A DNA stretch of 64,000 bases. Source: Clostridia bacterium (lineage in GTDB: Bacteria > Bacillota > Clostridia > Oscillospirales > Acutalibacteraceae). The stretch covers positions 1 through 64,000 of the forward strand of contig CAAFXS010000101.1 in assembly GCA_900767025.1 (NCBI GenBank), in the 5' to 3' direction. Below the pieces are notes generated by a model, which saw nothing but the letters and a program-made list of their open reading frames with translations, was not told the origin of the DNA and searched no databases. Shown piece by piece: positions 49,990 to 58,706 of the stretch (the stretch's first letter is position 1; each line of letters begins with the position of its first letter). The position numbers and the translations under genes were made by a program.

Positions 49990-51235
49990 ACAAATCACTC
50001 AAGTCCTGTTCTTTTTTCTTTTTCATATTTGAAATAACCCTTGCAATAACAACAACTGCCGCCGCACCGCCAAGCACTGCACATTCAATATAAATTTTTC
50101 TCTCCTTATTTATATTATCGGAAGAGAGCTTACCGCTTTTAACCTGAGTCCAGAGATTGTTTTCAAGCTCGGTAATATTCTGGGGAAGATTTTTGAAATA
50201 CTGAGTTGTAAGCCCTTCGGCATAAATAACCTCACTGCCGTAAAGGGAGCTTTCCTCATTCTCCTCAACGGTTACATTAGGCGAACGGTAATAGATATAC
50301 TCGCAGTTTTCAAAGGCAACCTGTGGTTCGTGCATAAAATTAATAAACGCCTCGGCACCCTTTTTATTCTGTGCACAGGTGGGAACACAGAAAGCATCAT
50401 AAAAGGCATTAACTCCCTCCTTCGGGAAGCAATAGCCTAAGTCCTCGTTGTTTTCAAGCATAAGCAGATAGTCACCTGCATAATAGGTTGCAAAGGCATA
50501 CTCTCCGCTTTCCATAAGGTTAAACACCTCGTCCATTACATAGACGGGATTAACAGCGTCACGCTGCTTTGCAAGGAGCTCTGCGGCCTCCACCCAGTCC
50601 TGCTCGTCGGTAGAGTTAAAATCCTGACCTAAAATTGCCTGTGCGATGGCAAAGGCATCACGGGGATTATTGAACATCAGCACCTTGTTTCTATACTGCT
50701 CATCCCACAAAACCTGCCAGCTGTCCGGCTCCTCACTGACAAGTGATTTGTTATAAATCAAAACAGTTGTACCAACATTATAGCACACGGAATAAAGCTG
50801 ATCCGGGTCATAAAACAGATTTTGAAACTCTTCGGATACATATTTCATATTGGGGATATTGTTATAGTCAAGAGGAAGTAACATCTCCTCGTCAATAAGT
50901 CTGTCAATCATATAGTCACTGGGAACTATAACATCGTAGGAAACGCCGCCGCCCACAAGCTTTGAATACATATTTTCGTTAGATTCAAAATTTGTGTAGT
51001 TAACCTTGGCACCTGTCAGCCGTTCAAATTCGGACACAACATCCATTGTATCCTCCTGACCGTCGGAGATGTACTCGCCCCAGTTATAGACATTAACGGT
51101 AGTACCCTCAAGGCCCAAAGAGGCATAGTAATCAATCTGCTCCTGAGTGAAATACTCGTCCTCGGCATACACGGTAAAGGGCATAACCGCCAAGGCGGTA
51201 ACAACGGCGGTAAAAAATACAATCAATTTTTTCAT
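49982..51235 (-). CDS. potD: Spermidine/putrescine-binding protein with C-terminal membrane anchor
   Basis: 417 residues: signal peptide (1-24, ending V-Y-A) without a lipobox cysteine, then a periplasmic-binding-protein fold with V-Y-N-W-G-E-Y-I near 48-55 and P-S-D-Y-M near 105, as in PotD/PotF. Unlike the usual lipoprotein form in Gram-positives, it ends with a hydrophobic helix (about 382-400) and a K-K-K-K tail, so it is probably held in the membrane by its C-terminus. Last gene of potABCD, overlapping potC by four bases. Confidence 0.88.
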   Translation of the reverse strand: MKKLIVFFTAVVTALAVMPFTVYAEDEYFTQEQIDYYASLGLEGTTVNVYNWGEYISDGQEDTMDVVSEFERLTGAKVNYTNFESNENMYSKLVGGGVSYDVIVPSDYMIDRLIDEEMLLPLDYNNIPNMKYVSEEFQNLFYDPDQLYSVCYNVGTTVLIYNKSLVSEEPDSWQVLWDEQYRNKVLMFNNPRDAFAIAQAILGQDFNSTDEQDWVEAAELLAKQRDAVNPVYVMDEVFNLMESGEYAFATYYAGDYLLMLENNEDLGYCFPKEGVNAFYDAFCVPTCAQNKKGAEAFINFMHEPQVAFENCEYIYYRSPNVTVEENEESSLYGSEVIYAEGLTTQYFKNLPQNITELENNLWTQVKSGKLSSDNINKERKIYIECAVLGGAAAVVVIARVISNMKKKKEQDLSDLYD

Positions 51236-52053
51236 TGTACATCACTCTTACCCTTACGCTGTGCCCTTGTTTGAGCAACATTCATCAGTATAAGCAAAAC
51301 AAGAATTACTACAAACATAAGCGTTGACAGTGCAAACATATCCGGCTTTACTCTCTTTTTAGTCATTGAGAAAATGTAGATAGGCAGGGTCTGATAGCCG
51401 GGACCGTTTGTAAAATAGCTGATGATGAAATCGTCAAGTGAAAGTGTAAAGCTCATTACACAACCGGTAATAATTCCGGTAATAATTTCAGGAAATACCA
51501 CCTTGAAAAATGCTTTAACCGGCTTACATCCCAAATCCACCGCCGCCTCGTAAACATGCATATCGAACTGTTTAAGCTTTGGCAAAACATTTAATATAAC
51601 ATACGGCAAAGCAAAGGTTACATGAGCGATAAGCAGTGTCCAAAAGCCAAGCACATCGCTTTTATGCACAAGTGCACCTGCAAAAACAAACAGGAGCATC
51701 ATTGCAATACCGGTTACAATTTCCGGGTTCATCATAGGAACATTTGTAACATTCATCATTGCGGACTTATAAAGCTTATTTTTTGAATTGAAAAATCCTA
51801 TTGCCGCCATAACGCCCAAAACCGTTGCAACGGCGGCAGTGCAAACTGCAAGAAGAATACTGTTTTTAAGCGAGGTCATTGCGGCGGAATCGCTGAACAT
51901 TTCCTTGTACCAATGGAGGGAAAATCCGCCGAAGGTGTAGGTACTGGCAGTGGAATTAAAGGAAAACAGCATCATAACTGCAATAGGCGCATAAAGAAAA
52001 ATGAATATCAGAGCAATATAAAGCTTTGATACCGGGGAGGTTTTTTTCTTCAT
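51232..52053 (-). CDS. potC: Spermidine/putrescine ABC transporter permease
   Basis: 273 residues with six hydrophobic segments and the EAA loop that docks the ATPase (E-A-A-V-D-L-G-C, about residue 168), as in binding-protein-dependent permeases of the PotC type. Works with PotB as the membrane channel. Four-base overlaps with potB and potD show a single transcript. Confidence 0.92.
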   Translation of the reverse strand: MKKKTSPVSKLYIALIFIFLYAPIAVMMLFSFNSTASTYTFGGFSLHWYKEMFSDSAAMTSLKNSILLAVCTAAVATVLGVMAAIGFFNSKNKLYKSAMMNVTNVPMMNPEIVTGIAMMLLFVFAGALVHKSDVLGFWTLLIAHVTFALPYVILNVLPKLKQFDMHVYEAAVDLGCKPVKAFFKVVFPEIITGIITGCVMSFTLSLDDFIISYFTNGPGYQTLPIYIFSMTKKRVKPDMFALSTLMFVVILVLLILMNVAQTRAQRKGKSDVQ

Positions 52054-52877
52054 ATAACAACACCTCCGTCATTTTCATCATCTGCGCCAAAGTAGTTCAT
52101 AACCGCAAGGCAGATAAGAATAAGCACCATAAGCACCATTGAAAGAGCCGCACCTAAATTGTAATTATTTGCGCTTTGGAACTGGGTTTCGATAACATCG
52201 CCGATAAGAACAATCTGACCGCCGCCCAGCTTTTGAGTAATATAAAAGGTTGAAACACAGGGAACAAAAACCATTGTTATACCACTGAGAACTCCGGGAA
52301 CGGAAAGGGGCATAATTACCCTGCGCATAATATGGAGCTTATTAGAGCCTAAATCCTGTGCCGCCTCAATTAGAGAATTATCCATTTTTGACATAACGGA
52401 ATAAATCGGCAAAATCATATAGGGCAGGAAATTATAAACCATACCCAAAATTACGGCACCGCCGGTATTAATCATTTTAACAGGCTCAAGACCTATTGCT
52501 GTTAAAATTGTATTTATAATCCCAGTATCGCCCAAAATAGTCATCCAGCTATATGTCCTGATAAGAAAGTTCATCCACATAGGGAGCATAACAAGAAGAA
52601 TCATTGTCTGCTGCCTTTTTTTGCTGAACTTTGAAAAAATATACGCAAAGGGATAGCCGATAACAAGGCAGATAGCAGTTGCCGCAACACCGTATAATAT
52701 TGAAAGCAGAATTGTGGGAATATACGAGGGTATCTGGGAAATGCTGTTCAGTGAAAAAGCACCGCTCCTGTCAGTAAAAGCATAGTACGCAACCATAAAA
52801 AGAGGTGCAATAATAAACAGAACAGACCACACAAGATAGGGCTTGTCAAGGAGTTTTGAGGAAAGCTTACTCTTCAT
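52050..52877 (-). CDS. potB: Spermidine/putrescine ABC transporter permease
   Basis: 275 residues, six hydrophobic segments, EAA loop E-A-A-Q-D-L-G-S near 180. The ATG at 52877 was chosen over the longer frame because it gives the normal PotB length and overlaps potA by only 11 bases; the earlier codons are shadowed by potA. GAGGAAAACG-like purines precede it. Confidence 0.92.
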   Translation of the reverse strand: MKSKLSSKLLDKPYLVWSVLFIIAPLFMVAYYAFTDRSGAFSLNSISQIPSYIPTILLSILYGVAATAICLVIGYPFAYIFSKFSKKRQQTMILLVMLPMWMNFLIRTYSWMTILGDTGIINTILTAIGLEPVKMINTGGAVILGMVYNFLPYMILPIYSVMSKMDNSLIEAAQDLGSNKLHIMRRVIMPLSVPGVLSGITMVFVPCVSTFYITQKLGGGQIVLIGDVIETQFQSANNYNLGAALSMVLMVLILICLAVMNYFGADDENDGGVVI

Positions 52878-54003
52878 CGTTTTCCTCCCAGTTATAATCC
52901 GCATCGGAGATATGGTCCATTTCGTCGGAGAAGGAGGAATAGTCACCGAACTCACCGCTGTACTCACTTCTGTTCATAATGTGGATAGCGTCAGGCTCGA
53001 TATACATACCGATGGTTTCGCCCACCTTATGATTTTCCTCGGTAGTCTGAATCATCCAGATGAAGCCGCCGACATCAACAAGAATTTCAAAGTGAACACC
53101 CTTAAAAGTAACACTTGTGATTTTTCCTGTAAGAGATGCAGTGGCACCTGGCTCAACAATTTTAATATCCTCCGGTCTTACAACCGCCTCAACAAAAGTA
53201 TTTTCGCCGAAGCCGCTGTCAAGACATTTAAAGGTTACTCCGCCGAAGGAAACAAGATAATCCTTAAGCATTATTGCGTCAACAATATTTGACTCACCGA
53301 TAAAATCTGCCACAAAGGCATTAACAGGCTCGTTGTAGATATCCTCGGGAGAACCGATTTGCTGAATTTTACCCTTGTCCATTACAACCACGGTATCGGA
53401 CATTGACAGAGCTTCCTCCTGGTCGTGGGTAACATAAATAAAGGTTATACCAAGCCTTTTCTGTATAGCCTTAAGCTCCTTTTGCATATCCTTTCTAAGC
53501 TTCAAATCCAGAGCACCCAAGGGCTCGTCAAGAAGCAGAACATGGGGATTGTTGGCAAGGGCACGGGCAATTGCCACCCTCTGCTGCTGGCCGCCGGAAA
53601 GGGAGTCAATTCTCCTTTTTTCAAAGCCCTTTAAATTAACAAGGCTAAGCATATCGGCAACAATCTGCCTGATTTCATCCTTTGATTTTTTCTGAAGCTC
53701 AGGGCCGAAAGCAATATTTTCATATACATTTAGATGAGAAAAAAGAGCATAACGCTGAAAAATGGTGTTAACCTTTCTCTTATGAGGAGGAACATCATTA
53801 ATTCTTTTACCCTCAAAAATAATATCGCCGCCGTCCGGCTCAATAAAGCCTGCAATACAGCGAAGGGTTGTAGTTTTGCCGCAACCCGAGGGACCCAATA
53901 GCGTTATAAACTCTTTTTTGTTAATATATAAATTCAGTTTGTCAAGCACAACATTATCACCGTATTTAACAGTGATATCCTTAAGGTCAATTATCTTTTC
54001 CAA
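52867..54003 (-). CDS. potA: Spermidine/putrescine ABC transporter ATPase
   Basis: 378 residues: ABC ATPase with Walker A G-P-S-G-C-G-K-T-T (37-45), signature L-S-G-G-Q-Q-Q-R near 135, Walker B L-L-L-D-E-P, then a C-terminal TOBE-like domain (about 285-355) and an acidic tail. AAAGAGG touches an ATG at 54012, so the TTG at 54003, 9 bases away, is the better start and gives M-E-K-I-I-D-L-K. First gene of potABCD. Confidence 0.92.
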   Translation of the reverse strand: MEKIIDLKDITVKYGDNVVLDKLNLYINKKEFITLLGPSGCGKTTTLRCIAGFIEPDGGDIIFEGKRINDVPPHKRKVNTIFQRYALFSHLNVYENIAFGPELQKKSKDEIRQIVADMLSLVNLKGFEKRRIDSLSGGQQQRVAIARALANNPHVLLLDEPLGALDLKLRKDMQKELKAIQKRLGITFIYVTHDQEEALSMSDTVVVMDKGKIQQIGSPEDIYNEPVNAFVADFIGESNIVDAIMLKDYLVSFGGVTFKCLDSGFGENTFVEAVVRPEDIKIVEPGATASLTGKITSVTFKGVHFEILVDVGGFIWMIQTTEENHKVGETIGMYIEPDAIHIMNRSEYSGEFGDYSSFSDEMDHISDADYNWEENDEE

Positions 54004-54061
54004 TTTCCACATCCTCTTTGTAACCCGATTTAACACTTGTCACGGTAAGTATTATAAAATA

Positions 54062-54090
54062 AATATATATAATTAATTATAAAAAGTCAA
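54062..54090 (-). promoter_or_regulatory. Promoter of the potABCD operon
   Basis: TTGACT (54085-54090) and TATATT (54062-54067), 17-base spacer, minus strand. The -35 overlaps the last bases of dpaB. No terminator is seen between dpaB and potA, so some spore-stage read-through is possible. Confidence 0.6.
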
Positions 54091-54650
54091 TATATTTTTT
54101 TTACAATTTCTTTGCCGTTATATGCCAATTCGATAGCATCCGCCGCCTTGGAAAAATCACAGACCATTGACTTTGGCTTCATTTCGCAATTATCCATACC
54201 ATAGGGAACAAAATAGTAATTTTTATAATTGAGCAGGGCTCCGATATTTTTTGCGGCGGCACCCAAAGCATCATTTGTTGAAATGCCTATTACAACAGGT
54301 CTGTTGTTCCTAAGGTGGCTTTTTGTTGCCATTGTAACAGAAGTATCCGTTATACCGCCTGCAAGCTTTGCAAGGGTATTGCCCGTACATGGAACAATAG
54401 CCAGAACATCAAAAAGCTTTTTAGGGCCGATAGGCTCTGCCTGCTCAATTGTGTGAATAATACTGTTGCCGGTTATTTGAATAAGCTTGTTTTGAAAATC
54501 CACTGCGTCACCGAAGCGTGTGTCCACCGAATAAGCTGTTTCGCTCATAATCGGCGTAACATTGTGACCTCTTTTTACCAGCTCCTCCAAAGCCATTATT
54601 GATTTTGAAAATGTACAAAAGGAGCCGGTTAAGCAATAACCAATATTCAA
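54087..54650 (-). CDS. dpaB: Dipicolinate synthase subunit B
   Basis: A 187-residue flavoprotein-like subunit (SpoVFB) that, with subunit A, oxidises dihydrodipicolinate (or its precursor) to dipicolinic acid in the mother cell for spore heat resistance. It has the flavin-binding pattern G-Y-C-L-T-G-S-F-C near the N-terminus and P-C-T-G-N-T-L-A-K-L near 87-96. Four-base overlap with dpaA. Confidence 0.93.
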   Translation of the reverse strand: MNIGYCLTGSFCTFSKSIMALEELVKRGHNVTPIMSETAYSVDTRFGDAVDFQNKLIQITGNSIIHTIEQAEPIGPKKLFDVLAIVPCTGNTLAKLAGGITDTSVTMATKSHLRNNRPVVIGISTNDALGAAAKNIGALLNYKNYYFVPYGMDNCEMKPKSMVCDFSKAADAIELAYNGKEIVKKIY

Positions 54651-55372
54651 GAAAAATCCTCCTTTATTATTTTTTCAACAGCTCTGCCTATAAGCTCCCC
54701 TGCCGACTGCTTTGAGTACCTTGAGGGTAGCTTTTTACCGTCAATAAGCCTTATGCCCTTTGATTTTGCGTAAAGGGTATCCACTCCGCCGGGAAATGAG
54801 GCAAGATCAATAAGAATTGCATCCTCACCCACTGCGTCAAGCTCCGCTTTGGTGAAAACCATATGAGGAACGGTGTTGAAGATAAAATCATAGCTGTTTT
54901 CCTTTTTTAAATCGCCGAAGCCGATAACCTTTGCACCCATAAAGCCCGCCGCAGTTTTGTCTTTATCGCTTCTGCAGCAAACCGTTACCTTGGCGCCCAT
55001 TGCGGAAAGCTCCCTGTGCAGTGCCGAGGCTATCCTGCCGTAGCCTGTTATAAGTATTTGGGAATTATAGATTGCTTTACTTGTATTTTCCTTAAGCAGC
55101 GCCACTGCGCCCTCGGCTGTAAGGTAGGCGTTTTCAATAAGAAAGGAATCAAGCTTATTATAATCAAAGCCCCTGTAATCCCCTGCTCCGAAAAATATTA
55201 CCTTTCCCTCAAGATTTTCAAACATATAATCCTTAACGGGAATAGGCAGCAAAACAAAATCAGCGTCATCTGCACAGTCCACAAGCTCATATCCCCTGTT
55301 TTTTAAGTATTCCGATGCATAATTCATTCTTTCATCAAAAATATACGGTACACAAAAAGTTCTAAGTTTCAA
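54647..55372 (-). CDS. dpaA: Dipicolinate synthase subunit A
   Basis: 241 residues with a Rossmann loop I-T-G-Y-G-R-I-A near 107-114 and P-G-G-V-D near the C-terminus, as in SpoVFA. It is about 50 residues shorter than the Bacillus protein (around 297), mostly in the N-terminal region. TTG start with a GGGGTG site about 6 bases upstream. With dpaB it marks the organism as a spore former. A sigma-K-like promoter precedes it. Confidence 0.9.
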   Translation of the reverse strand: MKLRTFCVPYIFDERMNYASEYLKNRGYELVDCADDADFVLLPIPVKDYMFENLEGKVIFFGAGDYRGFDYNKLDSFLIENAYLTAEGAVALLKENTSKAIYNSQILITGYGRIASALHRELSAMGAKVTVCCRSDKDKTAAGFMGAKVIGFGDLKKENSYDFIFNTVPHMVFTKAELDAVGEDAILIDLASFPGGVDTLYAKSKGIRLIDGKKLPSRYSKQSAGELIGRAVEKIIKEDFS

Positions 55373-55392
55373 AATAACACCCCGTTTATCAT

Positions 55393-55419
55393 CATACTAT
55401 GAAATAAAAAAATAATAGT
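55393..55419 (-). promoter_or_regulatory. Candidate sigma-K promoter of dpaAB
   Basis: On the minus strand AC (55418-55419), a 16-base spacer, then CATAGTATG (55393-55401), close to the sigma-K consensus AC-N16-CATAnnnTA. Mother-cell sigma-K control is how spoVF is transcribed in Bacillus. Confidence 0.55.
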
Positions 55420-55494
55420 TAATGGTAAAGAGGTATTTATTTTTGATGAGAAAAGTTGTATAATAGATAGGTAAAATAATTTGGAGGCAATTCA

Positions 55495-56871
55495 ATGAAT
55501 ATAGATGAAAAACTGAAAAAGGTTAAAAGGGTGCATTTTATAGGTATCGGCGGTGCGGGAATGTGCCCTCTTGCCGAAATTATGCTTTCCTTGGGCTATG
55601 ACCTTTCCGGCTCGGATAATAATGATACGGAAACCTTCCGCAGAATTGAAAAGGAGGGTGCAAAGGTTTATTTGGGTCAAAGGAAAGAAAACCTTACAGA
55701 TGATATTGAGCTTGTTATTTATACAAACGCAATACTTGAGGGCAACGAAGAGCTTGAATACGCTAAAAAGAATTTCCCCTGTTATGAAAGAGCAGAGCTT
55801 TTGGGAGCAATGAGCAGAATTTTTTCAAACTGCATAGGCGTTTGCGGAACTCACGGAAAAACCACTACATCTTCAATGATAACCCAAATACTCCTTGAGG
55901 CAGGGCTTGACCCCAGTGCAGTTATCGGCGGAAAGCTGCCGGCTATCAACGCATACGGCAGATTCGGTCACAGTCAGAATTTTGTTTGCGAAAGCTGTGA
56001 ATTTAACAACACATTTTTAAAAATGAATCCCGATATTGCGGTGGTTCTTAATATTGACGAGGACCATCTTGACTTTTTCAAAAACCTTGACAACATTAAA
56101 AAGTCCTTTAGGGAATTTTCAGAAAAGACCACACGCACTATTATATATAACGGTGATGACGAAAACACCGTTGATATGCTAAAGGGCATTGAGGGCAAAA
56201 AATTAGTCAGCATCGGCAGAAGTGACGGAAACGAATGGACTGCTAAAAATATATCGGTTCCTGGAGGATTTCACAGCGAATACGATGTTTATCACAACGA
56301 TGAATTTGTAACGAGAGTTCAGCTTTCCGTTCCCGGCGAGCACAACATTCTCAATTCACTTTGTGCCTTTGCGGCGGCTTTTGAAAGCGGTGCTGATGTG
56401 GAAAGCATTTGCAGAGGGCTTAAAGCCTTCGGCGGTGCCGCAAGAAGATTTGAGCTTTTGGGCAAATACAACGGCATCACCTTCGCCGACGATTACGCCC
56501 ATCATCCTGCAGAAATCAAGGTTACTCTTGAGGCGGCTAAAAAAATGGGATACAAAAATGTGTGGGCAGTTCATCAGCCATTTACCTTTACAAGAACCTC
56601 CCTGCTGCTTGATGATTTTGCAGAGGTTTTGAAAATTGCCGACAAATGCGTGATTTCCGCAATAATGGGAAGCCGTGAGGTTAACACCATCGGCATTAAG
56701 GCAAAGGATTTGGCAGACAAGGTTCCCGGCTCTGTTCAGCTTGACACCTTTGAGGAAATATGCGACTATGTTCTGTCAAACGCACAGGACGGTGATTTGG
56801 TTATTACTCTTGGCTGCGGTGATGTTTACAAGGTTGCAAGAATGATGGTAAATAAGCTAAAAGAGAAATAA
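55495..56871 (+). CDS. murC: UDP-N-acetylmuramate--L-alanine ligase
   Basis: A 458-residue ATP-dependent Mur ligase that adds L-alanine, the first amino acid of the peptidoglycan stem. N-terminal I-G-I-G-G-A-G-M near 16-23, ATP loop G-T-H-G-K-T-T near 119-125, and D-D-Y-A-H-H-P near 331 are typical. GGAGG precedes the ATG, and a TATAAT (55459-55464) with a weak TTTATT -35 lies upstream. No other mur gene is adjacent. Confidence 0.96.
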   Translation: MNIDEKLKKVKRVHFIGIGGAGMCPLAEIMLSLGYDLSGSDNNDTETFRRIEKEGAKVYLGQRKENLTDDIELVIYTNAILEGNEELEYAKKNFPCYERAELLGAMSRIFSNCIGVCGTHGKTTTSSMITQILLEAGLDPSAVIGGKLPAINAYGRFGHSQNFVCESCEFNNTFLKMNPDIAVVLNIDEDHLDFFKNLDNIKKSFREFSEKTTRTIIYNGDDENTVDMLKGIEGKKLVSIGRSDGNEWTAKNISVPGGFHSEYDVYHNDEFVTRVQLSVPGEHNILNSLCAFAAAFESGADVESICRGLKAFGGAARRFELLGKYNGITFADDYAHHPAEIKVTLEAAKKMGYKNVWAVHQPFTFTRTSLLLDDFAEVLKIADKCVISAIMGSREVNTIGIKAKDLADKVPGSVQLDTFEEICDYVLSNAQDGDLVITLGCGDVYKVARMMVNKLKEK

Positions 56872-56885
56872 ATTTAGGCAAAAAA

Positions 56886-56935
56886 TCGACAGACTGCCCT
56901 TGAAATTATATTTTCAGGCAGTCTGTTAATTATTT
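56886..56935 (+). terminator. Hairpin after murC
   Basis: CAGACTGCC pairs with GGCAGTCTG, and TGAAA with TTTCA inside, but the exit (TAATTATTTG) is only moderately T-rich. Confidence 0.55.
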
Positions 56936-57027
56936 GTTCATTTTTTATTTATTGTGATAACACAATTATAAAATAATATATACTTTGTTAAAGATGCATA
57001 AATAAGCATTGAAGAGAGGTATAAGTT

Positions 57028-57972
57028 TTGAAAAAGGCATTAGTTTTATCATTAGCAGCTGCGGTTCTTGTATCCTGTGTTTTAGTTGGATGCTCATCAG
57101 GTAAAAATCAGGAGGAAACCACCGGAACCACCGCCGCTAACCTGGACAGCGTTGACACCGAGGTTGGCTTTGAAACAGATGAAGACGGCAAAGAGGTTGC
57201 CGTTCGCTACGAGGTTGACAAAAACGGAAAAACAATTGCAGTTAAGCTGGACAAAAACGGCGAGGCTGTAACCGACAAAAACGGTGAAAAGGTAACTGTT
57301 AAGACAGATTATCAGATAAACAACACAACCACCGGCGATGTTGGAAATACGGAAAAGCTTACAGTAACTACTACCGAAAAGCCCACCGGCACAACGAAAA
57401 AAGATGTTCCTGCGACATCGTCAAAGGAAACCACCCATTTTGAAGGCTCTGAAACAGTTCCGAAAACCTCTGCCGGCGGTAAAGAGGTCAGCTTCTCAGC
57501 AGGTGACCAGTCTATAATCAAGTCAATGCTTGAAGTGCCTTATCTCTATTTGAGCAATTACGAAAACAGTGACGGTGTTCCTATTGACATTGCCTGTCAC
57601 ACAGCCGTATGGATGGCGGCTCACGAGGGAAATATAAGGACAACCTATCCCTCAAGCCCTGTTGTTCTTAATCTGTTTAAGTTCTACGGTCAAACTGTAG
57701 TTAACTTTAAGACCCAGTGCAACGAGTTTGCAACTCAAGCAAAGGCTCCCATCACCTACAACAGCAGCAACGACACCTTTAACATAACGGAATTCACTGC
57801 TAAAAAGCAGACCGTTACCATAACTAAAATTGAAGATTTGGGTGACAACAATTTCTACAAGGTAACAGGCAAGGTTTCAGGCTGTGGCAAGAAAAATGTT
57901 GTGGCAATTGTTCAAAAGAACAGGCTTGATACAACCTTGGGCTTTTCAATCAAGGCTCTTAAATGGTCATAA
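57028..57972 (+). CDS. Secreted lipoprotein of unknown function
   Basis: 314 residues. Signal peptide with lipobox L-V-G-C, lipidated Cys22. Residues 25-155 are a low-complexity linker rich in T, K, E and D, including repeats of D-K-N-G near 68-90; these are not clear Ca-binding repeats. The C-terminal domain (about 160-314) is folded-looking, with three Cys, and unfamiliar to me. TTG start with GAGAGG about 8 bases upstream. A structured repeat begins 13 bases after its stop. Confidence 0.75.
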   Translation: MKKALVLSLAAAVLVSCVLVGCSSGKNQEETTGTTAANLDSVDTEVGFETDEDGKEVAVRYEVDKNGKTIAVKLDKNGEAVTDKNGEKVTVKTDYQINNTTTGDVGNTEKLTVTTTEKPTGTTKKDVPATSSKETTHFEGSETVPKTSAGGKEVSFSAGDQSIIKSMLEVPYLYLSNYENSDGVPIDIACHTAVWMAAHEGNIRTTYPSSPVVLNLFKFYGQTVVNFKTQCNEFATQAKAPITYNSSNDTFNITEFTAKKQTVTITKIEDLGDNNFYKVTGKVSGCGKKNVVAIVQKNRLDTTLGFSIKALKWS

Positions 57973-57985
57973 AAATACACGCTTA

Positions 57986-58108
57986 CAGACTTCGAGAAAT
58001 GGAACTGAATTACGCTTTTTGCGATAATTGCTGTACGATGGTACCGCTTTATCGCAAAAAGCGGAAAGTGCATAAAAATAGCTTGGACTCAATGTCCAAG
58101 CTATTTTT
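57986..58108 (+). repeat. Two-hairpin structured repeat, copy B
   Basis: Matches copy A at 23129-23252. Hairpin 1 is a perfect 15-bp stem (CGCTTTTTGCGATAA with TTATCGCAAAAAGCG). Hairpin 2 (58074-58108) shares the GCTTGGA/TCCAAGC core, with AAAAATA/TATTTTT as its lower stem. The short frame across it is not a credible gene. Confidence 0.75.
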
Positions 58109-58109
58109 C

Positions 58110-58172
58110 AATCCCTCCGTCAACACGATGTGTTGCCACCTCCCTTTACACAAGGGAGGCTCACTAAGGTTT
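58110..58172 (+). repeat. Palindromic intergenic repeat (CTCCCTT/AAGGGAG type)
   Basis: Contains CACGATGTGTTG-like and CCTCCCTTT-ACACA-AGGGAGG inverted repeats. Units of this look are dispersed in gut Clostridia. It lies between hairpin 2 (58074-58108) and hairpin 3 (58196-58220), the place occupied by a different palindrome in copy A. Confidence 0.5.
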
Positions 58173-58195
58173 GTTTAATTTTATTTATGCACGAT

Positions 58196-58249
58196 TCAGA
58201 CCACCTTATCGACAGTCTGAAAAGACTTGCAATTGCAAGTCTTTTTTTA
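58196..58249. terminator. Third hairpin plus bidirectional terminator
   Basis: TCAGAC (58196-58201) pairs with GTCTGA (58215-58220), with TTATCGA in the loop as in copy A. It is followed by AGACTTGCAA/TTGCAAGTCT and seven Ts. This ends the lipoprotein unit on plus and rpiB on minus. Confidence 0.78.
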
Positions 58250-58256
58250 TGTCTGT

Positions 58257-58706
58257 TTAATAAAGCTTTTCGCCGTTTTCGATTGCCATAATCTGGTCAA
58301 CCCTTGTTTTATGCCTGCCGCCTTCAAACTCGGTGTTAAGGAAAACCTCCACTAGCTCGCAGGCAAGACCTGCACCGATAACACGGTCGCCCATACAAAG
58401 CACATTGGCATCATTATGAGCTCTTGTATATTTTGCGCTGAAATAGTCAGAGCAGCAGCAGGCACGAATACCCTTAACCTTATTTGCTGCCATTGAAATA
58501 CCAACACCTGTACCGCAACAGAGAATTGCCTTGTCACACTCACCTGATACCACCTTGTCACAAGCCTTCTGTGCTGAAATCGCATAATCAAAGCGTTCCG
58601 GTGAATAACAACCCACATCGGTATAAGCAATGTTATTCTGTTCAAGATATTTGCGGATTTCCTCCTTTAAAGGAAAGCCGGCATGGTCACATCCTATTGC
58701 AATCAT
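58257..58706 (-). CDS. rpiB: Ribose-5-phosphate isomerase B
   Basis: 149 residues of the RpiB/LacAB family, interconverting ribose 5-phosphate and ribulose 5-phosphate. It starts I-G-C-D-H-A-G-F and has the C-G-T-G-V-G-I-S active-site loop with Cys near residue 66, and H near 99 in R-A-H-N-D-A-N. Four-base overlap with tsaB makes it the last gene of the fhs-tsaE-tsaB-rpiB string. Confidence 0.92.
   Translation of the reverse strand: MIAIGCDHAGFPLKEEIRKYLEQNNIAYTDVGCYSPERFDYAISAQKACDKVVSGECDKAILCCGTGVGISMAANKVKGIRACCCSDYFSAKYTRAHNDANVLCMGDRVIGAGLACELVEVFLNTEFEGGRHKTRVDQIMAIENGEKLY

Noticed and set aside
57963..58178. 71-codon frame across the lipoprotein 3' region
   Set aside because: It is mostly the structured repeat copy B; the same bases in copy A carry a one-base difference that breaks the frame.
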